From NCBI GenBank assembly GCA_021777285.1, contig JAJYDR010000116.1:1-7072 (forward strand): DNA of 7,072 nucleotides, written 5' to 3'. Below, piece after piece: positions 1 to 5,613 of the stretch (within the stretch, counting starts at the first letter, position 1; each line of letters begins with the position of its first letter). Position numbers and translations under genes: made by a program. The notes under the pieces were generated by a model that ran no database searches, was not told where the DNA came from, and worked only from the letters and a program-made list of their open reading frames with translations. Source of the stretch: Actinomycetes bacterium. GTDB taxonomy: Bacteria; Actinomycetota; Acidimicrobiia; Acidimicrobiales; RAAP-2.

Positions 1-875
1 GCCACCTCTGCATCGCGGCGCTGCTCGGCGTTCGCGGCCTCGTGGTGGCGGTCAACAAGATGGACGCGGTGCACTGGTCGCCCGCGGCCTTCCAGAGCGT
101 CGTCGACGAGGTGGAGACCGTCGCCGGTGAGCTGGGGTTCGACGCGATCACCTGCGTGCCGACCTCGGCGCTGCTCGGTGACAACGTCGTCGACGCGTCC
201 GACCACACTCCCTGGTACCCCGGCCCGACCGTGCTCGAGGCGCTCGAGTCGAGTGATGCCGGTGCGTGGACGAACTCGACCAATGGCCCTCGACTGCCCA
301 TCCAGTGGGTCCTGCGCCAGCCCGGCGGCGGGCGGACCTACGCCGGCATGGTCAACGGTGACACTCTGCACGAGGGAGACGTCGTCACCCTGCTGCCCGC
401 GGGCATCGAGACGACGATCACTGCCCTCAACACGTTGCACAACGGTCCCGAAGTCCAAGCCGGTGCCGGACTCTCGATCGACGTGGCGCTCGCCGACGAG
501 ACTGACGCCGGACGCGGCGACCTGCTCGCCTGCGCGCCGCTGCCGCGGGTCACGCGCGAGATCACGGCGACCGTCTGCTGGTTCGGCGAACGTCCGCTCA
601 CTACCGGCTCGCGCCTACGACTGAAGCACACGACACGGGTCACCCCGGCGCGCATCGTCGGGCTCGACGGCGTCGTCGACGTGGCCACGCTCACCGTCGA
701 AGACGGCGACGAGCTGCGCACCAACGACATCGGCTTGGTCCAGTTGCAGACCGCAGACCCACTGGTCGTCGACGACTACCGGGACAACCGGGTCACGGGG
801 AGCTTCGTGCTGATCGACGAGGTGACCAACGCCACGGTCGCGGCCGGCATGGTCGGGCGCGCGGCCTTCCTCTAG
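1..875 (+). CDS. cysN: Sulfate adenylyltransferase subunit 1 (CysN GTPase), 5'-truncated by the window edge
   Basis: The reading frame is open from base 3 and ends at a TAG at 873-875, giving 290 visible residues. The stand-alone family is usually a little over 400 residues, so about 130 N-terminal residues with the P-loop lie outside the window. CysN is the regulatory GTPase that, with CysD, drives ATP + sulfate -> APS + PPi in cytoplasmic sulfate assimilation. Visible evidence: the EF-Tu-type G4 motif NKMD (visible residues 18-21), the CysN signature SALLGDNVV followed by WYPGPTVLEALE, two beta-barrel domains (QWVLR, then a GD-rich barrel), and the family C-terminal signature GSFVLIDEVTNATVAAGM. 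The protein ends just after this signature, so no APS-kinase (CysC) domain is fused, unlike mycobacterial CysNC. cysD would be expected upstream, outside the window. It converges on the next gene with a 16-bp gap. The family call is firm. Confidence 0.95.
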   Translation, partial: HLCIAALLGVRGLVVAVNKMDAVHWSPAAFQSVVDEVETVAGELGFDAITCVPTSALLGDNVVDASDHTPWYPGPTVLEALESSDAGAWTNSTNGPRLPIQWVLRQPGGGRTYAGMVNGDTLHEGDVVTLLPAGIETTITALNTLHNGPEVQAGAGLSIDVALADETDAGRGDLLACAPLPRVTREITATVCWFGERPLTTGSRLRLKHTTRVTPARIVGLDGVVDVATLTVEDGDELRTNDIGLVQLQTADPLVVDDYRDNRVTGSFVLIDEVTNATVAAGMVGRAAFL

Positions 876-891
876 GTCGTTCGCCTCGAAC

Positions 892-1344
892 CTAAAACTG
901 GACGAGCATCGAGATCAGGGCGATGGCGAGTAAGACCGCGATGACGTCGATCGAGCGCGTGAGCTGGCGACCCTTGGCGACCTCGGCCACACCATTGCGG
1001 GCGATCTCGCTGGCCACCGTACGCTCCAGGGGCAACGTTCGCGCTTCGAGGTGGCCGGCGATGGCGAGATAGCACAGCAGGCCCACGATTACGAAGGGTC
1101 GCCGCAGTGAGTCCGCGCTTCCGCCCGTCGCCGATACGGCCAGCCCACTCAAGACCAGGAGATGGACGACCCTCGCCGCCCAATTGCGCCGTTCGGGGAA
1201 GCGGCGACGCTGGACGACCGCGTCGGCGCCGCCGGCGACCGCCACGGCCCCGGCTCGCATCACCGCGATGACGGTGAACGTCGCCACGGCGGCGAGGACG
1301 TGGACGAGGAACAAGAGGTCGAAACCGACCGACGCGGCAATCAC
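892..1344 (-). CDS. Four-helix integral membrane protein of unknown function
   Basis: A 150-residue protein that I cannot assign. The start is GTG (1344-1342), overlapping the meaB stop as GTGA, and the stop is TAG at 894-892. Four hydrophobic stretches are visible at about residues 7-29, 57-75, 83-98 and 132-149. A basic loop (QRRRFPERR, 45-53) lies between helices 1 and 2, and a charged loop of about 30 residues lies between helices 3 and 4. Helices 1 and 2 each carry a histidine (His15 in LVHVLAA, His61 in VVHLLVLSG), and a third (His98) sits at the end of helix 3. The His-bearing first helix loosely resembles small four-helix families such as DUF2269 or CopD-like proteins, but this is only a visual impression. 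It is the last gene of the murA-meaB operon and is probably translationally coupled to meaB, since I see no clear Shine-Dalgarno. Being in the operon does not show a shared function. Confidence 0.8.
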   Translation of the reverse strand: MIAASVGFDLLFLVHVLAAVATFTVIAVMRAGAVAVAGGADAVVQRRRFPERRNWAARVVHLLVLSGLAVSATGGSADSLRRPFVIVGLLCYLAIAGHLEARTLPLERTVASEIARNGVAEVAKGRQLTRSIDVIAVLLAIALISMLVQF

Positions 1345-2303
1345 GTCTCAGACAGTAACGCCTCGGCTGCCCGATACGGGTCGGTCTCGCCGGCGATCAA
1401 TGCGGTGACTTGGTCCGCGTAGGCCGAGCCCTCGGCCAACTCGCCGATACGTGCGCGCAGCATCACCGACAGAACCCGGTCCAACTCGGCGCGTGCCTGG
1501 GTCGCTCGGTGCTGGTCGTGTTGGGCGCCGGTCACGAGTCGTCGATGGTCGATGATCGCGCGCCAGAGTTCGTCGGTGCCCGCCCCCGTGCTGGCCACGG
1601 TCTCCAGGATCGGCGGGCGGGGCTCTTTAGCGCTGCCGAGCTCAAGCATCTGTTCGAGGTCCCGACGGGTCTCACGCAACCCCGCTCGGTCGGCCTTGTT
1701 GATCACGAAGATGTCCGCCACCTCGAGCAGGCCGGCCTTGTTCGCCTGCATCGAGTCGCCCCAACCGGGGTTGGTTACCACGATGGTCGTGTCGGCGGCC
1801 GAGGCGATGTCGACCTCCATCTGCCCGACGCCGACGGTCTCGACGAACACCACCGAGAACCCCGCCGCGCCGAGTACCCGGATCGCGTCGGGCACGGCGA
1901 GCGAGAGTCCGCCGAGGTGGCCACGCGTGGCCATCGAGCGGATGAAGACGTGATCGTTGGTCGCGTGGTCCTGCATGCGAATCCGGTCGCCGAGGATCGC
2001 GCCACCGGTGAAGGGCGAGCTCGGGTCCACGCAGAGCACACCGATCTGGTCGAAGGCCTGGGTCCCGTCGAAGGAACCGCTCGCGAGCGCCGTCTTGATC
2101 AATTGGTCGGTGAGCGTAGATTTCCCCGCGCCGGGCGGACCGGTGAGCCCGACCACGTAGGGGGCGGGCGTCGAGTAGGCGCGTGAGACGGTCGCGCGCT
2201 GATTCGAGCCGCCGGACTCGACGTAGGTGATCAGGCGCGCCAGGGCCGTGCGCGACCCCGTGCCCGCTTGGGCGATCAACTCGTCGGGGTCGCGCGCGAT
2301 CAT
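1341..2303 (-). CDS. meaB: Methylmalonyl-CoA mutase-associated G-protein chaperone MeaB (ArgK/YgfD family)
   Basis: A 320-residue G3E-class GTPase of normal family length. Family members protect methylmalonyl-CoA mutase from inactivation and gate adenosylcobalamin loading in the cytoplasm; older annotations call them LAO/AO transport ATPase (ArgK). Visible motifs: Walker A GPPGAGKS (55-62), the switch region DPSSPFTGGAILGDRIRM (93-110), HVFIRSMATRGHLGGLS (118-134), G3-type ETVGVGQ (155-161) and the guanine-specificity motif NKAD (202-205). Residue 162 after GVGQ is Met, where E. coli YgfD has Ser. The ATG start (2303-2301) overlaps the murA stop as ATGA, with no evident Shine-Dalgarno, which suggests translational coupling; the stop overlaps the next gene's GTG. 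No mutase or B12 gene lies in the window, so the partner is inferred from family knowledge only. Confidence 0.93.
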   Translation of the reverse strand: MIARDPDELIAQAGTGSRTALARLITYVESGGSNQRATVSRAYSTPAPYVVGLTGPPGAGKSTLTDQLIKTALASGSFDGTQAFDQIGVLCVDPSSPFTGGAILGDRIRMQDHATNDHVFIRSMATRGHLGGLSLAVPDAIRVLGAAGFSVVFVETVGVGQMEVDIASAADTTIVVTNPGWGDSMQANKAGLLEVADIFVINKADRAGLRETRRDLEQMLELGSAKEPRPPILETVASTGAGTDELWRAIIDHRRLVTGAQHDQHRATQARAELDRVLSVMLRARIGELAEGSAYADQVTALIAGETDPYRAAEALLSET

Positions 2304-3562
2304 CGAAGACGCTCGATCCGGGCGCCGAGGCCGGTGAGGCGTCCCACGAAATCGTCGTACCCGCGCTCGACGTGCTCGAGCCCCTCAACCGTCGTCGATC
2401 CCTCCGCGACGAGGCCCGCGAGCACGAGCGCGGCGGCCGCGCGGATGTCCGTCGCGCGCACCGTCGTTCCGACGAGGTGGCCGACACCCCGGATCATCGC
2501 GTGATGGCCGTCGGTGGTGATGTTCGAGCCCAGCCGGACCAGTTCGTCGACGTAGCGGAATCGACCGGCGAAGAGGTTCTCGGTCACGACCGAGACCCCG
2601 TCGGCGACCGCGAGCATGGTCGTGAGCAGCGGCTTGTAGTCGGTCGCGACCCCGGGGTAGGGCAGCGTCGAGACGTCACAGCCCCGTAGTCGGGCGGGCC
2701 CGCGCACGACGATGCCCGGGCCGGTGACGTCCACGACGCCCCCCATCGCCTCGATCTTGCGCAGCAGCATCTCCATGTGGTCCGCACGTGCGTCGATGAC
2801 TCGAACCGCGCCACCGGTGATCAGCCCTGCGGCGAGATAGGTCGCGGCGACGACGCGGTCGGGGATGACCTCGTGATCGGCCGCGTGGAGCGACTCCACG
2901 CCGTCGATGGTCAGCCGCGAGGTGCCGAGTCCCTCGATGCGAGCGCCCATGGCGATGAGCTGGCGGCCGAGGTCTTCGACCTCGGGTTCGCGCGCGGCGT
3001 TATCGATGACCGAGCGGCCCTCGGCCAACACGCAGGCCATCAACAGGTTGTCCGTCGCAGTGTGGCTCGGATACTCCAGGGTGATCCGCGTCGCGCGCAA
3101 CCGGGTGCGCGTGGTCGTCGCGTGGATTGAGGTGCGGTCGTTGTGAAAGTCGGCGCCCATCGCCGACAGGCCGTCGGTGTGGAAGTTGATCGGTCGTTGC
3201 CCGAAGTCGTCGCCGCCGGGCAGGGCCATGTGGGCCTCGCCACAGCGCGCGAGTAACGGGCCGAGCACGACGATCGAGGCGCGCATCGCCTCGAAGAGGT
3301 GGGCGGGCGCGATCGGATGAAGGTCTTTCGCGTCGGGCACGGTGATGGTCAGCTGGTGGTCGCCCGAGACCACCGCACAGCCCACGGCCCGCAGCAGCTC
3401 GGTCATGACTGCGACGTCGCTGATCGCGGGGACGTTGGTCAGGTGGTGGACGCCACTCGCCAGCAGACAGGCCGCCATCTGCTTCAAGACCGCGTTCTTC
3501 GCGCCGAAGGCCTGGACATCGCCCGACAAGGGACCCGCGGGCTTGACCAACAACGAACTCAC
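2300..3562 (-). CDS. murA: UDP-N-acetylglucosamine 1-carboxyvinyltransferase (MurA), Cys-to-Asp active-site type
   Basis: A 420-residue enolpyruvyl transferase. MurA transfers enolpyruvate from PEP to UDP-GlcNAc, the first committed cytoplasmic step of peptidoglycan synthesis. Family residues are in place: Lys22-Asn23 in FGAKNA, Arg94 in EAMRAS, Arg123 in GQRP, Asp308 in VATD, Arg334 in GRFRYV, Arg374 in TDIRAAA and Arg400 in ERGYDD. All but the first pair follow a constant +3 offset from E. coli numbering. Asp118 (LPGGDDFG) occupies the position of E. coli Cys115, the fosfomycin target, as in M. tuberculosis MurA. Two other conserved loops differ from the usual form: PSVGAT is PSHTAT (165-170) and FPTD is VATD (305-308). 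The start is GTG (3562-3560), chosen because the N-terminus then matches the family and a promoter places transcription at this codon. An ATG at 3566 is out of frame. First gene of the murA-meaB-membrane protein operon, overlapping meaB by 4 bp. Confidence 0.95.
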   Translation of the reverse strand: MSSLLVKPAGPLSGDVQAFGAKNAVLKQMAACLLASGVHHLTNVPAISDVAVMTELLRAVGCAVVSGDHQLTITVPDAKDLHPIAPAHLFEAMRASIVVLGPLLARCGEAHMALPGGDDFGQRPINFHTDGLSAMGADFHNDRTSIHATTTRTRLRATRITLEYPSHTATDNLLMACVLAEGRSVIDNAAREPEVEDLGRQLIAMGARIEGLGTSRLTIDGVESLHAADHEVIPDRVVAATYLAAGLITGGAVRVIDARADHMEMLLRKIEAMGGVVDVTGPGIVVRGPARLRGCDVSTLPYPGVATDYKPLLTTMLAVADGVSVVTENLFAGRFRYVDELVRLGSNITTDGHHAMIRGVGHLVGTTVRATDIRAAAALVLAGLVAEGSTTVEGLEHVERGYDDFVGRLTGLGARIERLR

Positions 3563-3568
3563 CCATCC

Positions 3569-3597
3569 AGTATTGCCGCTACGGAGAGGGGCTCCAA
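3569..3597 (-). promoter_or_regulatory. Predicted murA promoter, likely leaderless transcript
   Basis: On the minus strand a -35-like TTGGAG (3597-3592) is separated by exactly 17 nt from a -10-like AATACT (3574-3569). Six bases follow before the GTG start at 3562, so initiation about 7 nt after the -10 would start the transcript at or within a base or two of the start codon. No Shine-Dalgarno precedes the GTG, which fits a leaderless mRNA. Matches to the consensus are moderate. Confidence 0.5.
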
Positions 3598-3620
3598 CCG
3601 GACCCAGTCACGACAGGCGG

Positions 3621-3636
3621 GCTACGCTTCGTAGCG
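3621..3636 (+). promoter_or_regulatory. Predicted glpX -10 element within a perfect inverted repeat, likely leaderless
   Basis: TACGCT (3623-3628) fits the actinobacterial -10 form TANNNT and lies 7 nt before the GTG at 3636, the spacing typical of leaderless genes. I see no convincing -35 at 16-18 nt and no Shine-Dalgarno before the start. The -10 sits inside a perfect 6-3-6 inverted repeat, GCTACG-CTT-CGTAGC (3621-3635), ending directly at the start codon. This could be an operator, or a coincidence of the TANNNT sequence. Confidence 0.5.
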
Positions 3637-4625
3637 TGCAACCACCGTCAGAACCGGACCGTAATCTCGCCCTGGAAATGATTCGCGTGACCGAGGCGGC
3701 CGCTATCGCCGCCGCTCGCTGGGCCGGTCGCGGCGACAAGAACGCGGCCGACGGCGCAGCGGTGGACGCCATGCGCTTCGTGCTCGGCGCGGTCGCCATG
3801 GACGGCATCGTCGTCATTGGCGAGGGCGAGAAGGATGAGGCGCCGATGCTCTTCAACGGTGAGCACATCGGCGACGGTCAGCCGCCCCTGGTCGACGTGG
3901 CCGTCGACCCGATCGACGGCACGACGATGACCGCCATGGGCCGTAAGGGTGCGGTCTCGGTCATCGCGCTCTCGGAGCGCGGCACCATGTTTAATCCCGG
4001 CCCGTGCGTGTACATGCGCAAGATCGCGGTCGGCCCACGTGGACGCGGCGCCGTTGACATCAACGCGACCCCCACCGAGAACCTGCGCGAGCTCGCCAAG
4101 CGGCTCGGCAAGCCGGTCCAGGAGTTGGGCGTCGTCGTGCTCGACCGTCCTCGCCACCACGAGCTGATCGGCGAGATCCGCGAGGCCGGCGCTCGAGTCC
4201 TGTTGATCTCGGACGGCGACGTGACCGGTGCCATCGCGACGGGCTGGCCGAACTCCGGCGCCGATCTCCTCCTCGGCATCGGCGGCACGCCCGAGGGCGT
4301 CATCGCCGCCGCAGCGCTCAAGGGGCTCGGTGGCGAGATCCAAGGCGTGCTGTACCCGCGCGACGAGGTCGAGCGCGAGACCGCCGAGGCGATGGGCTAC
4401 GACTTGGACCGAGTGCTCACCACCGATGACCTCGTGACCGGTGACAACTGCTACTTCTCGGCGACCGCCGTCACTGACGGCGACTTCCTCAAAGGCGTGC
4501 GCTTCACCGATTTCGGTGCCACCACCCAGTCCCTCGTCGTGCGCTCACGCTCAGGCACCGTACGCACCATCGAGACGTTCCACCGCCACAACAAGCTCCA
4601 GGAGTTCACCACCGCCGGCTTCTGA
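3636..4625 (+). CDS. glpX: Class II fructose-1,6-bisphosphatase (GlpX)
   Basis: A 329-residue enzyme hydrolysing fructose 1,6-bisphosphate to fructose 6-phosphate plus Pi, a committed cytoplasmic step of gluconeogenesis. It belongs to the metal-dependent, Li-sensitive phosphatase fold. Visible motifs: RNLALEMIRVTEAAA at the N-terminus, GRGDKNAADGAAVDAMR (31-47), metal-binding GEGEKDEAPM (62-71), DPIDGT (91-96), LDRPRH (169-174), DGDVTGAI (193-200), GGTPEG (216-221, with the conserved metal/catalytic Glu220) and a complete C-terminus. The frame is open for a long way upstream, but family homology begins at about residue 9, so I chose GTG 3636, directly after a TANNNT element. An internal ATG at 3678 would delete conserved sequence. 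It is divergent from murA. M. tuberculosis depends on its close homologue for gluconeogenic growth. Family call firm, exact start fairly sure. Confidence 0.95.
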   Translation: MQPPSEPDRNLALEMIRVTEAAAIAAARWAGRGDKNAADGAAVDAMRFVLGAVAMDGIVVIGEGEKDEAPMLFNGEHIGDGQPPLVDVAVDPIDGTTMTAMGRKGAVSVIALSERGTMFNPGPCVYMRKIAVGPRGRGAVDINATPTENLRELAKRLGKPVQELGVVVLDRPRHHELIGEIREAGARVLLISDGDVTGAIATGWPNSGADLLLGIGGTPEGVIAAAALKGLGGEIQGVLYPRDEVERETAEAMGYDLDRVLTTDDLVTGDNCYFSATAVTDGDFLKGVRFTDFGATTQSLVVRSRSGTVRTIETFHRHNKLQEFTTAGF

Positions 4626-4627
4626 CT

Positions 4628-4673
4628 AATCCCCCTTCAACGAACTGAGAAACCATTTGGCGAAGGGGGGATT
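4628..4673 (+). terminator. GC-rich hairpin after glpX, probable terminator without a U-tract
   Basis: Arms AATCCCCCTTC (4628-4638) and GAAGGGGGGATT (4662-4673) pair over 11 bp with a single bulged G, enclosing a 23-nt loop, starting 3 bases after the glpX stop. There is no T-run after the stem, so it is not a classical intrinsic terminator; high-GC actinobacteria often use such stems. An mRNA-stabilising 3' hairpin is the alternative. Confidence 0.45.
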
Positions 4674-4699
4674 CGTGAATCAGTGCACGAGTCAACACG

Positions 4700-4728
4700 T
4701 TGCGACCGGCGCGGTCGCGCGTTAGGGT
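4700..4728 (+). promoter_or_regulatory. Predicted promoter of the CBS-domain gene
   Basis: TTGCGA (4700-4705), a 17-nt spacer and TAGGGT (4723-4728) give a good sigma-70-type promoter for a high-GC genome. The predicted start near 4735 leaves a 5' leader of about 34 nt containing the Shine-Dalgarno of the next gene. It lies downstream of the hairpin at 4628-4673, which supports a transcription unit separate from glpX. Confidence 0.6.
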
Positions 4729-4734
4729 CCGGCT

Positions 4735-4749
4735 ACGAGGACAACTCGT
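4735..4749 (+). other. Short inverted repeat in the CBS-gene leader
   Basis: ACGAG (4735-4739) and CTCGT (4745-4749) are perfect inverted arms around a 5-nt loop, at the predicted 5' end of the transcript and before the Shine-Dalgarno. It could be a stabilising 5' hairpin. Five base pairs are easily found by chance. Confidence 0.25.
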
Positions 4750-4756
4750 GAGAACT

Positions 4757-4771
4757 GAGGAGGCCCGAGTG
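4757..4771 (+). promoter_or_regulatory. Strong Shine-Dalgarno that fixes the CBS-gene start
   Basis: GAGGAGG (4757-4763) followed by five bases and GTG (4769-4771). This is the best ribosome binding site in the window and places translation at the second in-frame GTG rather than the GTG at 4748. Confidence 0.75.
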
Positions 4772-5200
4772 AACGTAGCCAACCTGCTGGCAACAAAGGG
4801 ACGCGACGTCGCCACGATCAACCAGGAACGCACCGTTCATGACGCGGTCGCGATGCTGAAGGAGCGGGGCATCGGCGCCCTGGTCGTCGTCGGTGGCACG
4901 GGACCGCTGACCGGGATCTTGAGTGAGCGCGACGTCGTGCGCGCCTTCGCGCGCGAGGGCGCCGACGCCCTCGACCTTCGGGTCGCGGCCCTGATGAGCA
5001 CGTCGGTCACCACCTGTGAGGAGTCGACGTCGGTGAACGAACTCATGACCACAATGACCGAGAAGCGCATCCGCCACGTGCCGGTCGTCCAGGGCGGCCT
5101 GCTCGTCGGGATCGTCTCGATCGGCGACGTGGTGAAGGCCCGGGTGACCGAGCTCGAGAACGAGAAGCGCGACCTCTTGGAGTACGTGAACGCCCGCTAA
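4769..5200 (+). CDS. Stand-alone two-CBS-domain protein, probable nucleotide sensor
   Basis: A 143-residue cytoplasmic protein made of one CBS pair (Bateman module). CBS1 spans about residues 6-62 and ends in GILSERDVVR; CBS2 spans about 77-130 with RIRHVPVVQGG and GIVSIGDVVK. The repeated G-I-x-S-x-x-D pattern is the segment that contacts the ribose/phosphate of adenine nucleotides in family members. A charged, probably helical tail follows (ELENEKRDLLEYV, 128-140). There is no fused catalytic or DNA-binding domain. Proteins of this size and form are common in actinobacteria and proteobacteria and bind AMP, ATP or related ligands, but the ligand and target are unknown here. Start GTG 4769 is set by the GAGGAGG site. 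It has its own promoter and lies between glpX and a small membrane protein gene. A link to adenylate-sensitive FBPase or ATP synthase control would be speculation. Confidence 0.9.
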   Translation: MNVANLLATKGRDVATINQERTVHDAVAMLKERGIGALVVVGGTGPLTGILSERDVVRAFAREGADALDLRVAALMSTSVTTCEESTSVNELMTTMTEKRIRHVPVVQGGLLVGIVSIGDVVKARVTELENEKRDLLEYVNAR

Positions 5201-5209
5201 CGAGCATCG

Positions 5210-5224
5210 CCGTACGGGGTACGG
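5210..5224 (+). repeat. Perfect 6-3-6 inverted repeat between the CBS gene and the next gene
   Basis: CCGTAC-GGG-GTACGG, beginning 9 bases after the CBS stop and ending 18 bases before the next ATG. It could be a weak terminator (no T-run) or an operator: TACGGT (5220-5225) within its right arm fits TANNNT, but no -35 is recognisable at the right distance. Function unresolved. Confidence 0.4.
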
Positions 5225-5242
5225 TTGTGAGCGAGGTGGATC

Positions 5243-5590
5243 ATGCTCGCGACGATCACGCAGTCGACGTTGACGATTCGGCTGCTCCTGGTTCACCTGA
5301 CCGTCGCGCGCGGTGGCGCGATCGTCGGACTCATCGGTTCACTCCTCGTCGTGGCAGTGCTCGTGACGTCGGCCTGGGCGATCGGTCACGCCGTCGGCAC
5401 ACCCGAACGGGTGTTCCAAGCAATCGGACGCTCCAAGTGGCGATGGGTGGTCGCGATGGTCGTCCTGCTGGTGGCCGGGGACGCGACCGCGACCGTGGTC
5501 GCGCTCTACTATTTGATTCGAGTCCGTCCGCGGCTCAACGACGTGACGGGCAATCGGCCCGCCTCCCGCGTGCACCGCGACGAGCGCTGA
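5243..5590 (+). CDS. Small two-helix membrane protein of unknown function (DUF2516-like appearance)
   Basis: A 115-residue protein with two strong predicted membrane helices at about residues 24-50 and 66-92, and a hydrophobic N-terminal stretch (11-20) probably too short to span. Between the helices lies a short segment with charged residues (GTPERVFQAIGRSKWRW), and the C-terminal tail after LIRVRPRL (91-98) is polar and basic, so probably cytoplasmic. The arrangement of helix, short linker with a K/R-x-W motif, helix and a closing VRP motif resembles my memory of the actinobacterial DUF2516 family, but this is by eye. Start ATG 5243 has a Shine-Dalgarno-like GAGGTGG (5233-5239) at close spacing. 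It is convergent with atpC (23-bp gap). A longer + frame over the same region is a shadow of the ATP synthase genes. Function unknown. Confidence 0.75.
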   Translation: MLATITQSTLTIRLLLVHLTVARGGAIVGLIGSLLVVAVLVTSAWAIGHAVGTPERVFQAIGRSKWRWVVAMVVLLVAGDATATVVALYYLIRVRPRLNDVTGNRPASRVHRDER

Positions 5591-5613
5591 CGTCGCGAAA
5601 GACGCGTAGTCCC

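Noticed and set aside
876..891. Gap between convergent cysN and the membrane protein gene
   Set aside because: Sixteen bases with no inverted repeat or T-run; no terminator can be supported.
1410..2186. 258-codon + strand open frame opposite meaB
   Set aside because: It is antisense to an intact GTPase with all motifs and has the Arg/Gly/Val/His composition of a shadow frame. No ribosome binding site or family resemblance.
1672..2487. 271-codon minus-strand frame spanning the murA/meaB junction
   Set aside because: It is another frame of the same strand through two real genes; the product is an Arg-rich string with no recognisable fold.
3342..3635. Upstream extension of the glpX frame by 98 codons
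   Set aside because: This stretch is antisense to the N-terminal coding part of murA and shows no resemblance to FBPase. Homology begins just after GTG 3636, where a -10 element also lies.
3648..4343. 231-codon minus-strand frame opposite glpX
   Set aside because: Shadow of glpX; composition dominated by Asp, Arg, His and Ala with no motif.
4700..4768. Upstream starts for the CBS gene (4700, and GTG at 4748)
   Set aside because: Position 4700 falls in the -35 element and 4748 in the leader with no Shine-Dalgarno. GTG 4769 has GAGGAGG at proper spacing and begins at the CBS fold.
5591..5604. Possible hairpin CGTC...GACG between the convergent small membrane gene and atpC
   Set aside because: Only 4 bp of stem with a 6-nt loop and no T-run on either side; too weak to call as a bidirectional terminator.
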